Assembly: GCA_034509755.1 (NCBI GenBank)
Contig: CM067552.1
Span: 14,603,001 to 14,667,000 of the forward strand
Reading direction: 5' to 3'
DNA length: 64,000 nucleotides
Source: Anisodus tanguticus
Taxonomy: Eukaryota > Streptophyta > Magnoliopsida > Solanales > Solanaceae
The position numbers and the translations under genes were made by a program. The notes under the pieces are model-generated. The model saw nothing but the letters and a program-made list of their open reading frames with translations, was not told where the DNA came from and did not search any database. The number at the start of each line of letters is the position of its first letter. Position 1 is the first letter of the stretch. Positions 32,984-45,129 of this stretch are shown piece after piece.

Positions 32984-34341
32984 AGATGTTCCATAGAATT
33001 ACGGCACATTTGATACCTTTTGACGAGAAGTTTTACTTGTTTTTAATTAATTTTGTGTCGTTTTAATGTGTTTTGTGTATGTTGCAGGTAAATGACATTT
33101 AAAAGGCAAGAACAAGAAAATTCAGTCAAAGTTCCCTGAAACTGTAGTTATACGGACCGTACATATTTGTAAGGATCGTATAACTTAACCGTCACCCAGA
33201 TGGCTTGAGGCAGAAACATAAGAATGAGGAGGAAGAGTCTACAGTGGGATTTTACGGGCCATACATATTTGTACATATTGTATAAACTTGGCGTATATTC
33301 TAGCCTGTGGATTGACGAATAACAGAAACAAGGATTGGACGGACCGTAAAGTTTTATATGGACCGTACAAGTTGGCTGTCGAAGTTGACCGTGTAATATT
33401 ATACATACCGTACTTAATTGTACGGTCTGTACTATTTAGCAACATAGGCTGTTTTGTTAGTTTTTATTCTCAATTTTTGGACTTGTATAAATATTTTTTA
33501 GGATTTTGTAAGTCTTTTATCATCTGTTTTATGTCTTGTATCGATAGTATCGAATACTCTAAGTATTTTGAGGCTTTCAAGAATAAGATTCCATATTTAA
33601 TCTTCTTTATTCAATCATAAGTTCTAATGAATACTTTATTGTTTCACTTTATTAGTAATATTATGAGTAGCTAATTTCCATACTGAGATTGTGAACCCAA
33701 CGGTGGGTGTTATGCGAATAGGTTTTTAATCCTTATATACGAATAATAAGTTGTTAGTATTTAATTATTTCTCATTCATTCATGTTGTTTAGTGGTTGTA
33801 AATATTAACTTTAGCCATTAATTTTACTTTACCTGGGAAGGTGAGTAGGGTTTGGTAGGAATACTTAAAAAGGACCCGAGACATTAACCCTAATTTAATA
33901 GACTCACTTAGGAATAAAAGGAGTTTACTTGGCATAATTAATCGGTCTTAATATCACTCTTCTATATTTGGGAAAATCATGATGCAAAATGCTTTCTAAC
34001 TATTGGAAAATATTAGGATGTCACATAGATCTTAAGTGCATATAATACCCAATCCATTAGGAGTATATCACAATAATACATAGAGCATAACATCTAACCT
34101 TGCAGGGACACAATCTTGGTTTCTTAATCATCTTAATTTCAATCAATTCAATATAGTTGTTAGAATTATACAACTTTTTACAACCTTTACGGAATTAGAA
34201 CAAAGACCTAAATCAAGTACTACACTATGATAGTAAACTTTTCACACCATATTCTTTGTGGGATCGACCCTAACCTAGTCAGGTTACTATATTTGACAAC
34301 GTCTGCTTTACGGTATTTAATAGGTGTAATTTGAGCATATC
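32984..34341. mobile_element. 1.36-kb unclassified insertion in the chromovirus 3' LTR
   Basis: The block is absent from the 5' LTR at the same point and is bounded by ATGCTC on both sides (32978-32983 and 34342-34347). It ends TTGAGCATATCA and contains a TATA-like TATAAATATT near 33487, so it may be a solo LTR of another Ty3 family, although the left end is not a clean TG. Several copies of a palindromic ACGGACCGTAC-like motif lie at about 33150-33430. A 110-codon open frame at 33288-33620 has no motif. Confidence 0.7.
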
Positions 34342-35321
34342 ATGCTCGTAAAAGCTTGTTCTCTTGTTGTGTTGGATTTGTACGATTGCTACGAGTGTGG
34401 AGCTACTATTGAGGTAAGGTATGCTTATTCTACTTGATTCTTAGCTTGTATAAGCCATGGCTAGTTCATATAATTGAGAGCCCGTGAAGTAAAGGTCAAA
34501 AATTGTAGTTTTGTTATTGTTAAGTGTTGGGTTGTTTTGGAGTGTGTTCTTGGCCTTGTATGGCTGGAAAATTGTGGAAATAGTTGAAGTATAGTATTGA
34601 TATTGTTCTACGAGAGTAGTAAGGATAAGGGAAATGATATATAATATGGGACGATTGTAAGGAGTTGATCTTATTGCTCGTTATAGTCTAGTCTAGCTCT
34701 ATGTTGGCTTAACAATAGTGTTATTACCATTATTGTAGATTGAAGTGCTACGAATTATACGTTGAATCAATGAGTGAATCAATAAAAGGTATGTAATGGC
34801 TATCTCTTCTTCATTTGGCATGATTCCGTACCTAAACGATACTCGTCTAAGTTGTATAAAAGAAGTATTAATAGCAAGCTTGCGTCTCGTATTTAGATAT
34901 CACTCAGATATTGTTGTTTATACCTTGTTCGGAGATCTTAATGTCTTAGAGCTTATTGTCTTCCCTTTATGAGTATATATATGTGTTGCAAACATAGTTC
35001 ATGGTTGATGACAGTTGATCTACACCCCGAGCTATACTTTATTGTTTTTTGCTCTATGTTACATTCCCAACAGAGCCTACAGATGGCCTGGTACGTCGTA
35101 CACGTATTTCATAGAGCCTTGTTAAAGCCTGGTACATTGTATACCCCATAAAGCCTCGCTACGGCTTGGTATATTGCGTGCACCACAGATGTCCCTAGTC
35201 GCCCGATGTGAATTGTGATATTGCACAGAGCCTTGGTTAAGGCCTGCTACGTTATATTTATCCTAAAAGCCTGATAGGGCCTGATACGTTGTTGATATTA
35301 CCATATAGTGTGAGCTGGGAA

Positions 35322-36300
35322 TAGATATGGCAATGGATCTTGGACCCGGTCCGGATCCGGTAGATCCATATCTGTTTTATAGGATATGGATCTTCAAAAT
35401 TTGGACCCGACGGATTCGGATCGGACCCGGATCCATTTTTGACGGATCGGACCCGGATCCATTTTTGACGGATCGGATCTGGATATGGATCTTGTATTTG
35501 AGATCTGTATCCGGTCCAGATCCGATCCGTGGATCCGATTTTATTAAATATATCCATAACCTAGAATGTAATTTTATAAGTATTTTTTTAATTTTTTTTC
35601 ATAATTTATGTATTGGGTAAAGGGTTGAACCAGGATAAGGCACAAGTCACACAGTCATGTAATTTGTCTTTGAAGTTTTATTTCTTTTACCTATGTGCTC
35701 TCTGCAGTTTTTCATATTTTCATTTCTATAAAAAGAAAAAATTATCATTCTTCTTTAAATTTCTCTTTCTTGAATCTGCTAGCGGTAAGCTTTAAGTATC
35801 TGTCTCTCATTTGTTTGATCAGCAAAAAAAAATTGGGACTTTTGATATATGACTGACATTGTTTTATGTTGTTTAATGAAGTCAATCAGTAGAACTACAA
35901 GTGGAGCATCACTAAAGCCTCCAAAAATTAGCTCAAAGTTGCAACCTGTTTGCATCACTAATGAAATCAATCGTCTTTATTTTCTTGTGATGCTAAAACT
36001 TTGTTCAGTATTTTGGAAGAATGGTGTCATGTTTGTGTAGGTTGATTGAATGAATTCAATCATTTTTTCAATTAGATTGCATTTCATTTTGTCATAAAAG
36101 TTTCAACATGTGAGAATATTATTCAAGCCAAAAAAATTTACATGTAGATCCAGATCCGATCCGCGGACCTAGTAGATCCGATGGATCCGGATTTGGATCT
36201 GATTTTTATAGACCCAATGGATCTGGATCTAGGTATGAAAAATGGATCTGGATCTGGATCTAGTAGGATCCGATCCAGATCCGATCCGTTGCCATCCCTA
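35322..36300. mobile_element. hAT-type MITE rich in GGATCC-like motifs
   Basis: The left end reads TAGATATGGCAATGGATC and the inverted right end TAGGGATGGCAACGGATC, a clear terminal inverted repeat. Octamers GCTGGGAA (35314-35321) and GCTAGGAA (36301-36308) differ at one base, which fits the 8-bp duplication of hAT elements. Both subterminal regions are crowded with GATCCGGATCC-like palindromes, while the middle is plain AT-rich DNA. The open frames across the ends are by-products of the motif array. It is non-autonomous. Confidence 0.88.
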
Positions 36301-36320
36301 GCTAGGAACAAGTAGGTTTA

Positions 36321-37066
36321 TATAACATCCCGTACTTCTGAACTAAAGTATAGAACCATGGAATCAGAAGAGCAAAATTTGTCAAAGTGTTTTAGAGCTG
36401 TGGCAGCTTGCTAAGCAAGCCTCAAAGCGAGGTTAAGTCTCTCTATAGCCCTCGCAATGAGGCAAGCCTTGTAAAATTTGAAAAACGTGAAATTTAGATT
36501 ATGTGAAATGGACCAAGGAGTTTGCTGAGCTCAGCTCAAAGCACGACATAGTTAGGCCATAGGCTTAGCTCGATGAGGTGTAGTGACCAAAAAATAGAAA
36601 ATTGTAGAAATTTTTCTAAGTACATTTTGGACATGTGAGCTCTCTGAGGTCAGTTCAAAGCACGACATAGTCATGCCATAATCTTAGCTCAGCGAGCCAA
36701 GGAATCCAAATGTATTGTCCAATAAATTCAATACTTAACTCGAAAATCCAATTGTCAAATCCCCACGCTAAGGTAAGAACATCTCTATAATTCTTAATTA
36801 ATCTTAACACTAAATACATGATTCTTAACGTGATTCTTAAACAAAAATATAGGAATTCCAAGGTAATCCTTCTCAAGTTATTCAAGCTAGGGTTTTGGGT
36901 GTTCTTCGTTAAAAAAGCAAACTAGTCCATTGGATTGGAACATTTACTGGTATGTAGGACTTCTATCCATGTTTGGGAACATCATTGTTCTTCCCTACAC
37001 CACGTAACCCTATTTCTCCTTAGAGTTAGAGAATCATGTTTTAGTTCATGAAATACCTCACATACA

Positions 37067-37107
<41 letters not shown>

Positions 37108-38375
37108 GCTCAATCATTTTCAGATAATTGTATTCATGTATATCATTACGATTGTCATGAACCTATCTATACCATATATGTTTGTGTTATCTTTTTCATG
37201 AGCTCTCAGATATCAGTTATGGACTAAAATTATTCCACTCCATGGATTTTTACATGTTTTTTTGTCTCAGGAAATATATACATATATTTCCATAGATTTT
37301 CATGTAAAACTATTTACAAACCATGTTTATGAAATTTATGAGCTTTTAAGCCAACCATGTACATGTTCAGTATTATTGGGAGTAGTATGGGTTTACTAAG
37401 AAGGTGCAGACCACCTAAAACTACGTATGCCAGTGTATAGTAAGGATCGCTTTGCCTAGTTAGGATGATACCTTCAGACTATTAATTGGATCAATTCATG
37501 TTATGTTCATGTCTCATACTCTGACAAGGTATGGGATTACTCTGTTGGTCGGGTCAGGTACCATATTCCACGTACTAATGTGGTGATTTCATGTTGTTTG
37601 TTATACTAAGGCTCTCCAACTTAAAAATGTTTACTCATGTTACAGCTTGATGATACAGATCATGATCATGTCCAGATTTCAGCTTTAGATTACAGTTTAC
37701 AATATTCAGTTACAGTTTATAGTTCAGAGCTTCAGTTACAGTCTACATTTACAGTTTCAGTTTCGTATTACTTCATGTATCCATATTATTTATTTGGGCT
37801 GCTTATTCCCCAAGCACCCGACTTACTATCCTTTTATTTATTTGCTTTACATATATGTACAACTCCAGTGTACTTACGTACCAATTTCTCGGGGACTGCA
37901 TTTCACGATGTAGGCATTGATTTACAAGACAATGGATCTGCTTGTTAAGACTCTATCGTATCAACTATTTGGTGAGCCCCACTTCCCTCAGGACATTGTT
38001 GTTATTTTTCAGCAGTCATGTCATGTTAGATAGTCAGGTATGTTGGGGCCTTGTCCCAAAAACAATTCAAATATTATAGACTCATATAAGAGGTTTTATA
38101 GACTAGTCAGTGTATCATTTTTAGTATCCAATTATGTTTAGCCTTGTGGGCTACATCGCTATATTTTTAGACTATTTTCCATACTTATGTTTTGAAATAG
38201 TATTTTCAATATTAATACGAAGTTTGATATTTTATTCAGACTTTTCATATTTTAACTTAAATTTTAGATTAATACACGTCCCATGTTGATTTAGTAAGTT
38301 ATGTGGTTCACTCAGTCACATGCAGTAAGGCACCGAGTTCCGTGTTACATCCAAGCCCAAGTTCAGGGCGTGACA
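36321..38375 (+). mobile_element. Solo Gypsy LTR nested in the chromovirus 3' LTR
   Basis: It begins TATAACATCCCGTAC (a TGTAACATCCCG-type start with TG changed to TA) and ends CAGGGCGTGACA, flanked by perfect pentamers GTTTA at 36316-36320 and 38376-38380. It contains an AT microsatellite (37071-37103) and the GGGGACTGCATTTCACG block shared by the other LTRs. No coding region is present. Confidence 0.88.
37071..37103. repeat. AT microsatellite
   Basis: A run of about 16 TA units within the nested solo LTR. Confidence 0.95.
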
Positions 38376-39054
38376 GTTTATCCACAAATTTTCCATTATC
38401 TCTCGGATATGTTCAGCTACTATTCTTATCAGTTCAGTTTCGACTTTCCATTATTCACTCACTTTACTTACCAGTACATTATCTTTCATATTGATGTTCC
38501 ATTTGTCAAGAGTGCTACATTTCATGCGTGTAGGTTTTGAGAGACAACCAGAGTTCAACTTGATTGGTAAGCTCCATGTTATTCGGAGTTTCCAGTTCTA
38601 GAGTATGGAGTGTTTTTGAGTTGTGTATAGCTATGATGGGTAGGCCGTGGCTCTGTCCCAACCACAATACACTTGATCTTCCTTAGAGGCTTGTAGATAT
38701 GTCTTGTGTTTGTCCAGTATGTTTAGTACGACTTTGTAGGACTGTATGTTATTATAAAGCATATGGTGGCATTGTCGGCCTTGATTTTTACATGTTGTAT
38801 ATCCCTACTATAGAACCCATGGCGGCCTTGACGACCCATTTATGTATATATATGTTTTGAGTTGAATCTCTCTTTGTTGATGAGCCATATGGATTCAGAT
38901 TCACTGAATACAACCTCGTTGGCTTACATAATTCTATCTTATGATAAGATTTTGCCATGTCAACTTGATATGAGCAGGATGTGTTAAGGGTTTCAAATGG
39001 GTACACTCGGACAAGTAAGGTGCCGACCATACCTATCCGATTTGGGGCGTGACA

Positions 39055-42000
39055 AACATCTCATTCAATTTCTCTCTAGGTTAAATGATAATTACTCTTC
39101 TTTTAAGAGCAACATTCTGATGATGAATCATGTACCAACTATTTGAAAGGCTTATTCTATGTTGATCAGGGATGAGAAACAAAGGGAACTACAATATAAT
39201 TCTCCTGGTTTTTAATTGGCTCAATATTTTTCCATGTTGGTTCCAGTTCTTCAAGTTCATATCATCCTGGTTCCAGATCTTCTAGTTCTTTCCATCCTGG
39301 TTCCAGTCCTTCTAGCTCCTTTCATCCCGATTCAAGTTCATCATGCCATCTTGGTTTCAATTTCATCCTTCCATCCCGATTCAAGTTCTTCTTGCATACT
39401 AGCATAAAATAACCTAAGACATTTCTCTCATAAGGTTTGATTATAAGAAGTCCAATCTTATGTATAAGTACTGCAAGAAACCAGGACACACTATTGACAA
39501 CTGCTACAAGTTTAATGGTTTCCCACCTGATTTCAAGTTCACTAAGAACAAGAAGTCTGTAGCTTGTGCTTAAGTTGATCCTTTTGACATTCCAATTGGT
39601 TCTGACAATCACTCAACTCTTGATTTTCGAAATTGTCTTTCATTCCAAGGCATAACTTGTATCCATGCACTTCATATTCCCCCGGAGTTCGCTCCCAACC
39701 CCTTCTCATCAATTGACTCCTGACATATACGAAGGAGTGCGGTTCGTTCGAGAAATTCCTACCCCTCTATATATCTCTAAGATGTTTGGATTTTTCAAAA
39801 CTCCATAGATATACAGAAGATAAATGTTATCCCCACTCGGACCAAGATAGAACTTTTTTCTAAGGAGCAGTATACTCATCTTCTTAACCTTTTCCAGCAG
39901 CTACGTGGACCATCTCATCTACAACCTTCCACCTCATCTGCTCATGTAAATTTTACAGGTTTGGTTCAGAGTACTATATTTGGTATTGGTGGTTCAATTG
40001 TTTGTAATGCCTCTAGGGTAGATTTTGTGTCCTAGATATTGGATTCTAGAGCCACAAATCATATGACCCTACACAAACACCTCTTACATGATATTTAACC
40101 CTTATTGACCCTTCCCTAATCACTTTACCAAATGGTTACAAAGTCAAAGTAGTCTCTGTTGGTTGTCTATATTTGAATTTAGACATCAAATTGACCAATG
40201 TCTTTTTAGTTCCTCTCTTTCAATAAAACTATATTTCCATCTATCAAAATTTTAGTTAACTCCATTGTCATGCTTTACTCACTACTGTTTCTTTGTCTTT
40301 ACATGGCCCTTCTTTGAAGAGGCCACTGGAAATTAGTTAAATGGAGCATGGACTATACATCTTTCACATGCATAACACTTCAAATCCTTTTATGCCTTTT
40401 TTCTAATATTTTACTACTGTTTATGATGTTTCTTCTACTATTTGTAATTCTCATCCTGTACACAACCATAGTTCTTCTTTCTATATTGTTGATCCTATTG
40501 TCATGCCTAATACTTGTAATTCTAATTCAATAAATAAAAATGATGTTTTGTGACATCAAATAATGGGCCATATGCTTTTTGTTAAGATGATTTCCATTCC
40601 TCATCTATCTGATAAATTTTCTTCCAAATAGTCCTTTGTTTGTCCTGTATGTCCTATGGCAAGACAAAAAATATCTTCTTTTCCCATAAGCATTTCCTTT
40701 TCCTATAGCTTTCCAACTTGTTCACATTGATGTTTTGGGGCCTTACCATACTACCACCTATAATTGTTTTAAGTACTTCTTAATCATTGTGGATGATTGC
40801 AGTAGGGTCACCTAAACACACCTTCTATCTTACAAATGTAATGTTTTTTCTATCATCAAGGCTTTTTAGCCATGGTTTCTATTCACTTCCATACTCATGT
40901 TAAAACTATTAGGATAGACAATGCTTCTGAATTAGGTTCTTCTTCCTCTTATTCTGACCATCTTACTTCTCTTGGTATTACACATCAAACCACATTCTCT
41001 CACACTCCATAACAAAATAGAGTGGTAGAAAGAAAATACAATCATCTCTTAGAAACTGCTAGGGCACTACTCTTCCAATTACCAAGTACTGGGTGAGCAT
41101 TCTCACTGCCACTTATCTTGTCAACATGTTTACATCTTCTGTCCTTTCTAATAAATCTCCTTATGAAGCATTACACTGGTCACCTCCTTCATACCACCAC
41201 CTCAGATCCTTTGGTTGTTTCACTTATGCTATTGTCCCTATACCACAAAGGGACAAATTCTAGTCTAGAGTCATTCCCTGCATCTTCTTGGGTTAACCTT
41301 TTGAAAAAAGGGTACAAATTTCTTAATCTCAACAATAAGTCCATTCTCTATTCCAGAGATATTTCTTTTGTTGCACACATTTTCCCTTCTACTACTTCTC
41401 ATTCCACTTGCTTTGCTATCACTACCTCTTCTTCCTCTAATTAAATGGATCATATACCTGCTACTCCTCCTCATCCTCAGTTTTCACCTCCTCCTAGAAG
41501 GTCTTCCTGGACCATCCATCCACCAGTGCATCTCCAACTCTATATCTGTCATTATGTTCTTCCTACTTCTCTTCCTACCATTTCAGAATCTTCCTATTCT
41601 TCTCATTTTGTTCCATCCATGCTTGAACCTCAACATTATCAGCAAGCATTCTCTAATCATGCTTGGCAGGATGCCACGGTTAAGGAATTTCAAGCCTTAG
41701 AATCTGACCACACTTGGGACGTTGTCCCTATCCATCCTGATTAGAAGGGCATCCCTTGTAAATGAGTTTACAAAGTCAAACAAAAGTCTGATAGCAGTAT
41801 TGAGAGGTACAAAGCCATACTTTTCATCAGGGGTGACACTTAAAAGACTGGTATTGATCATAATGAGATATTTTCTCCAGTTGTGAAGTTATCAACCATA
41901 ATGTGCCTTCTTGATATTGTTACTAAGAAATCTTGGACTGTCTATCAACTAGATGTCAACAATGCCTTCCTCCATGGTAATCTTACTGAGGAAGTGTACA

Positions 42001-43175
42001 TGAAGGTTCCCTTGGGGCTCACTATTTCTTCTTCTGATAACACTTCTTCACCTTGGTTTGTAGACTTAGTAAGTCTCTTTATGGTCTCAAACAAGCATCT
42101 AGACAATGGCTTTCCAAACTTTCTATTGTCCTGCTATCCAAGAGTTATCGGTCCAATCTCAGCGACTACTCCATTTTCACCAAATACACAAATCATTCAA
42201 TTGTCGTTGTTGCTACTGTATATGTTGATGATATACTCCTAACTGGTGATGATATTATGGAAATCTACTCATTGAAGTCTTTCTTAGATGATCAGTTTAG
42301 ATTCAAAGACCTCGGTGATGTGCATTATTTTTTGGGTCTTGAGGTATCCAGACTTCCTCATGGTTACCTTATCAACAATATAAGTACACCAAATAACTAC
42401 TGGCTGAGTTTCATTTTGTTGATTCTTCTACAGTTGCTGCTCCTCTAGATCTCAATGTTAAATTGCTCCATGATTTTGGGGAGTTGCTTTTTGATCCCTC
42501 CACCTTCAAAAGATTAGTGGGCAAACTGAATTTCCTTCAGCATACTAGACCAGATATATCATTCTTAGTCCAACATCTGAGCCAATTACTCAATGCAACT
42601 AGGTCCACTCATATGCTAGCTGGACTTCGTGTCCTCGGGTATCAAGTAAATGATCCTACTAAGGGCATTTTTTGTCCAACTCTCTAATTTCACTTTGAAG
42701 GCCTATTCAGATTCAGATTGGGTAGCATATCCCTTATCCTGGATGTTTGTCTCAGGGTTTTTCATTACTTTGGGGACCAGTTCAGTTTGTTGGAAATCTA
42801 AAACGTAGCCCTACAATTTCCATGTCTTCAACTGAAGCAGAGTATAAGGCTCTTAGAAGAACAGTTGCTGAATTAACTTATTAGTGCGAATTTTATCTGA
42901 TCTTTATGTCACTACCTCCCTTATAATATGGGTTTATTGTGGCAATCAGGCTACCTTAAGTATTTCTAAGAATCCAGTTCTACATGAGAGTACTAAACAT
43001 ATTGAATTGTACTGTCATTTTGTTAGGGAAAAACTTGGAGAGGCTTTGATTTTCCTTCACTGTATTCATACTTCTTCTCAGCTTGCTAACATTTTTACCA
43101 AGTCCTTGTCAGGGGTTCAACATCGTATTTTGATGGGCAAGTTAGGAGTTCACTTACCCTCCAGCTTGAGAGGGG
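39055..43175 (+). pseudogene. Copia B gag 3' part and pol remnant
   Basis: Gag resumes with QFLSRLNDNYSS and NILMMNHVPTI just after the chromovirus. A zinc knuckle (YCKKPGHTIDNCYKFNG, first Cys changed to Tyr) lies near 39480. The protease site near 40040 reads LDSRATNHM, so the catalytic Asp-Ser-Gly has become Asp-Ser-Arg, and a stop replaces the preceding Trp. Integrase traces run to about 41450 (VVERKYNHLLETARALL). Reverse transcriptase lies at 41883-42448 in two frames, keeping YQLDVNNAFLHGNL, SLYGLKQASRQW and VYVDDILLTGDD. RNase H extends to about 43186 (RPDISFLVQHLSQ, STKHIELYCHFVREK, SQLANIFTKSL). Multiple stops make it non-functional. Confidence 0.88.
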
Positions 43176-43456
43176 TGTTAACATAGCTGATTTGGACACA
43201 GGTCCATGATTTCATTTTATTCTTTCATTGTATACTGGCCTAATGCGTCTCTTTGTATTTATGTTTACTTAGTTTCGGATGGGCTATTGACCCAGTTGTA
43301 TATAAGCCTAGATATTTTTTGTAAAGGATAGATAATTTATTTTTTATGAAATAGAAAGTCGGTTTAATTTCTTCTTGTTTCAGAACTCTCTCAAAGGAAC
43401 TAGGGTTTACTCCATTAAAATACTTTGTTCCTTCATGTATATCTTCGATTTTGACA
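43176..43456 (+). repeat. Copia B 3' LTR
   Basis: This 281-bp partner of 5946-6239 follows a GAGAGGGG purine tract, begins TGTTAACATAGCTGATTTGG and ends TTTTGACA. The next five bases, GGATT, resemble GAATT before the 5' LTR. Confidence 0.9.
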
Positions 43457-44450
43457 GGATTAATGATGAATTCTCGTAGCTAACTCTAGCTTTTTTGTAG
43501 TGATGGAGTTCTTTGCTAATGTGAATACACATAATTTTATTCTCTTTTGGAACAAGAAATTATCAATTTTTACAATATAGTGGTCCTTGACATGAATATA
43601 AAAAGAGGTGTTGCTTTTCGCATATTAATATGTAGTATGGAAGGTCCAATTGAGTAGTCGTATATGAAAATCATAAGTTTAACTTAGTGAAATTGTAACC
43701 CTGTCGTCATTATCAATACAAACCCTAAAATTTTGATAACTTAAAAGTTCTAAACAACACAAAATTCATCCATAAATGTCAATACATTTGTAAAAGATTG
43801 TAATGAAAATAGGTCTTTAAATACATCAAGAGTAACTTTTGAAATACAAAAAGGTGTCAAGACAAATTCAGTTTTGTATATTAGAACTTCGGCCTTGGCT
43901 AGCCAAGCGTGATACACATATGTTAGAAGTTTGGCCTGGGCAAGCCAAATTTATGGTTGTTGAATTTTGAGATTTTCAAGTCAAAGTTCAGACACGTATG
44001 TTGGAAGTTTTCTTGCACAAGAAATATGCAAACATCATATGAAATTTGTAACTTCGGATGTCGAGTTTTGCAACTTCAGTTGCGTGTATTTGAAGTTATT
44101 TCTGAGGTGGAAAAACTTTAAAAAAATTATGAATTTAGGTGTTGACTTAAATGTGGGTCCCAAAATTGAATATCTATGCAGTTGCCCCTAGTTCAAATGG
44201 TTTGAAATATGAATAGTGATAAATGTGATTGGCGATAGTATAAATAATATTTTTCAGAACTCATTAAATTAAACATGTGATGAAGGATGTTGGTTCTGAC
44301 CAAACGCATTGTTAGGATCGAGCTACTACCTATGTTCTCAAAGAATCAGATCATTTGAGTAAATACACAATAAAGTAAAGTGCCGAATATAAAATCAACA
44401 CAAGTATTTTATCTTGAAAATGTTCCTTGCTCAAGGGAGGAAAAACTACG
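43457..44450. other. AT-rich spacer, no gene recognised
   Basis: The stretch between Copia B and the next Gypsy element contains no convincing frame. It holds short degenerate repeats of AACTTC/AAGTTC-type words (about 43880-44130), echoed on the opposite strand at 52960-53170, which suggests two decayed copies of an uncharacterised repeat. A 74-codon open frame at 43967-44191 lies inside it and is not called. Confidence 0.45.
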
Positions 44451-45073
44451 ACCTATGTAACACCCCAAACATGGGGAGGTGTAGCCGGCACCCAACACCT
44501 TAATGTCCTGAGCGTACCACCTTTAAAATGTATTCTTGATCATCGAGTATTTGGTCGACAAGGCCTCAGGATGACCTTCTTAAGACAATCAAAACATAAC
44601 AACCTGTTGAAGCGGAATAGCCCTAACAAATATGCATAGAGAAGACCGACAAGGCCACAATATATATCATATGACTAACAGGAAGACCGTCAAGGCCATA
44701 CATGACTTCTACACACAAAACATTTGTCTACAAGCCTCTAAGAGTAAAATAACATAATATGGTCGGAAAAGGGCCCCGCCATACCCATAATATGTACCTA
44801 AATCATACCAACTCAGACTAGTACCTCCGGAACAAGTGGAGTGCTCCAACACCATAGTTGAGCTGAGAACCTACTAAGAGGGGTCGTTCAATCCATCTAT
44901 TTGAACATGCGGGCATGAAACATAGCGTCCCAGCAAATGGGATTTAGTATGAATAATGTACTGAATATGTAAGGCAAGTAAATCATAAGTAGATACGATA
45001 ATGTAAATATAAATAAGAGAGAGACAACTTGTAACTCTAAATGCAATTGTGGGAGTATGACATGCATGCTTTC

Positions 45074-45074
<1 letters not shown>

Positions 45075-45126
<52 letters not shown>
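45075..45126. repeat. AT microsatellite
   Basis: About 25 AT units inside the left reverse-strand LTR. Shorter AT runs occur at the equivalent places in the right LTR (51090-51116 and 51250-51272). Confidence 0.95.

Positions 45127-45129
<3 letters not shown>

Larger units (their letters stand above)
21201..39054 (+). mobile_element. Ty3/Gypsy chromovirus with nested LTRs
   Basis: The 5' LTR (21201-27261) and 3' LTR (32445-39054) each reduce to about 2.2 kb once nested insertions are removed, and their remaining sequences align along their length with clear divergence (an older insertion). The element is flanked by AACAT (7165-7169, with AACAA in the right copy at 21196-21200) and AACAT (39055-39059). 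A primer site TTGGTATCAGAGC lies just after the 5' LTR and a purine tract AAGAGGAGAAGA just before the 3' LTR. The interior of about 5.2 kb encodes gag and pol remnants ending in a chromodomain-like tail, which places it among chromoviruses, probably the Tekay/Del group. Confidence 0.92.
32445..39054 (+). repeat. Chromovirus 3' LTR (with three nested insertions)
   Basis: It starts TGTTACGCCCTGTATTTTTG after a purine tract and ends GATTTGGGGCGTGACA. Removing insertions at 32984-34341, 35322-36300 and 36321-38375 leaves about 2.2 kb, equal to the cleaned 5' LTR. Early divergence from the 5' LTR is clearly larger than the 2 percent between the 915-bp flanking repeats. Confidence 0.88.
5946..43456 (+). 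mobile_element. Copia B: old Ty1/Copia element hosting the nest
   Basis: Two matching LTRs about 37 kb apart bracket Copia coding remnants in the correct order. A UBN2-type gag piece lies at 6588-7169, and the rest of gag with a degraded zinc knuckle, protease, integrase, reverse transcriptase and RNase H lies at 39055-43175. The gag is split by a chromovirus whose own 5-bp duplication AACAT is read at 7165-7169 and 39055-39059, which proves that the two halves were once continuous. All reading frames are broken by stops and frameshifts, so the element is dead. Removing the nested elements gives roughly 5.6 kb, an ordinary Copia length. Confidence 0.88.

Noticed and set aside
33288..33620. 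110-codon forward frame in the 1.36-kb insertion
   Set aside because: AT-rich composition, no motif, and it lies across palindromic repeats.
35258..35620. Overlapping open frames rich in Asp, Pro, Gly and Ile
   Set aside because: They arise from the GATCCGGATCC-like motif array of the hAT MITE on both strands.
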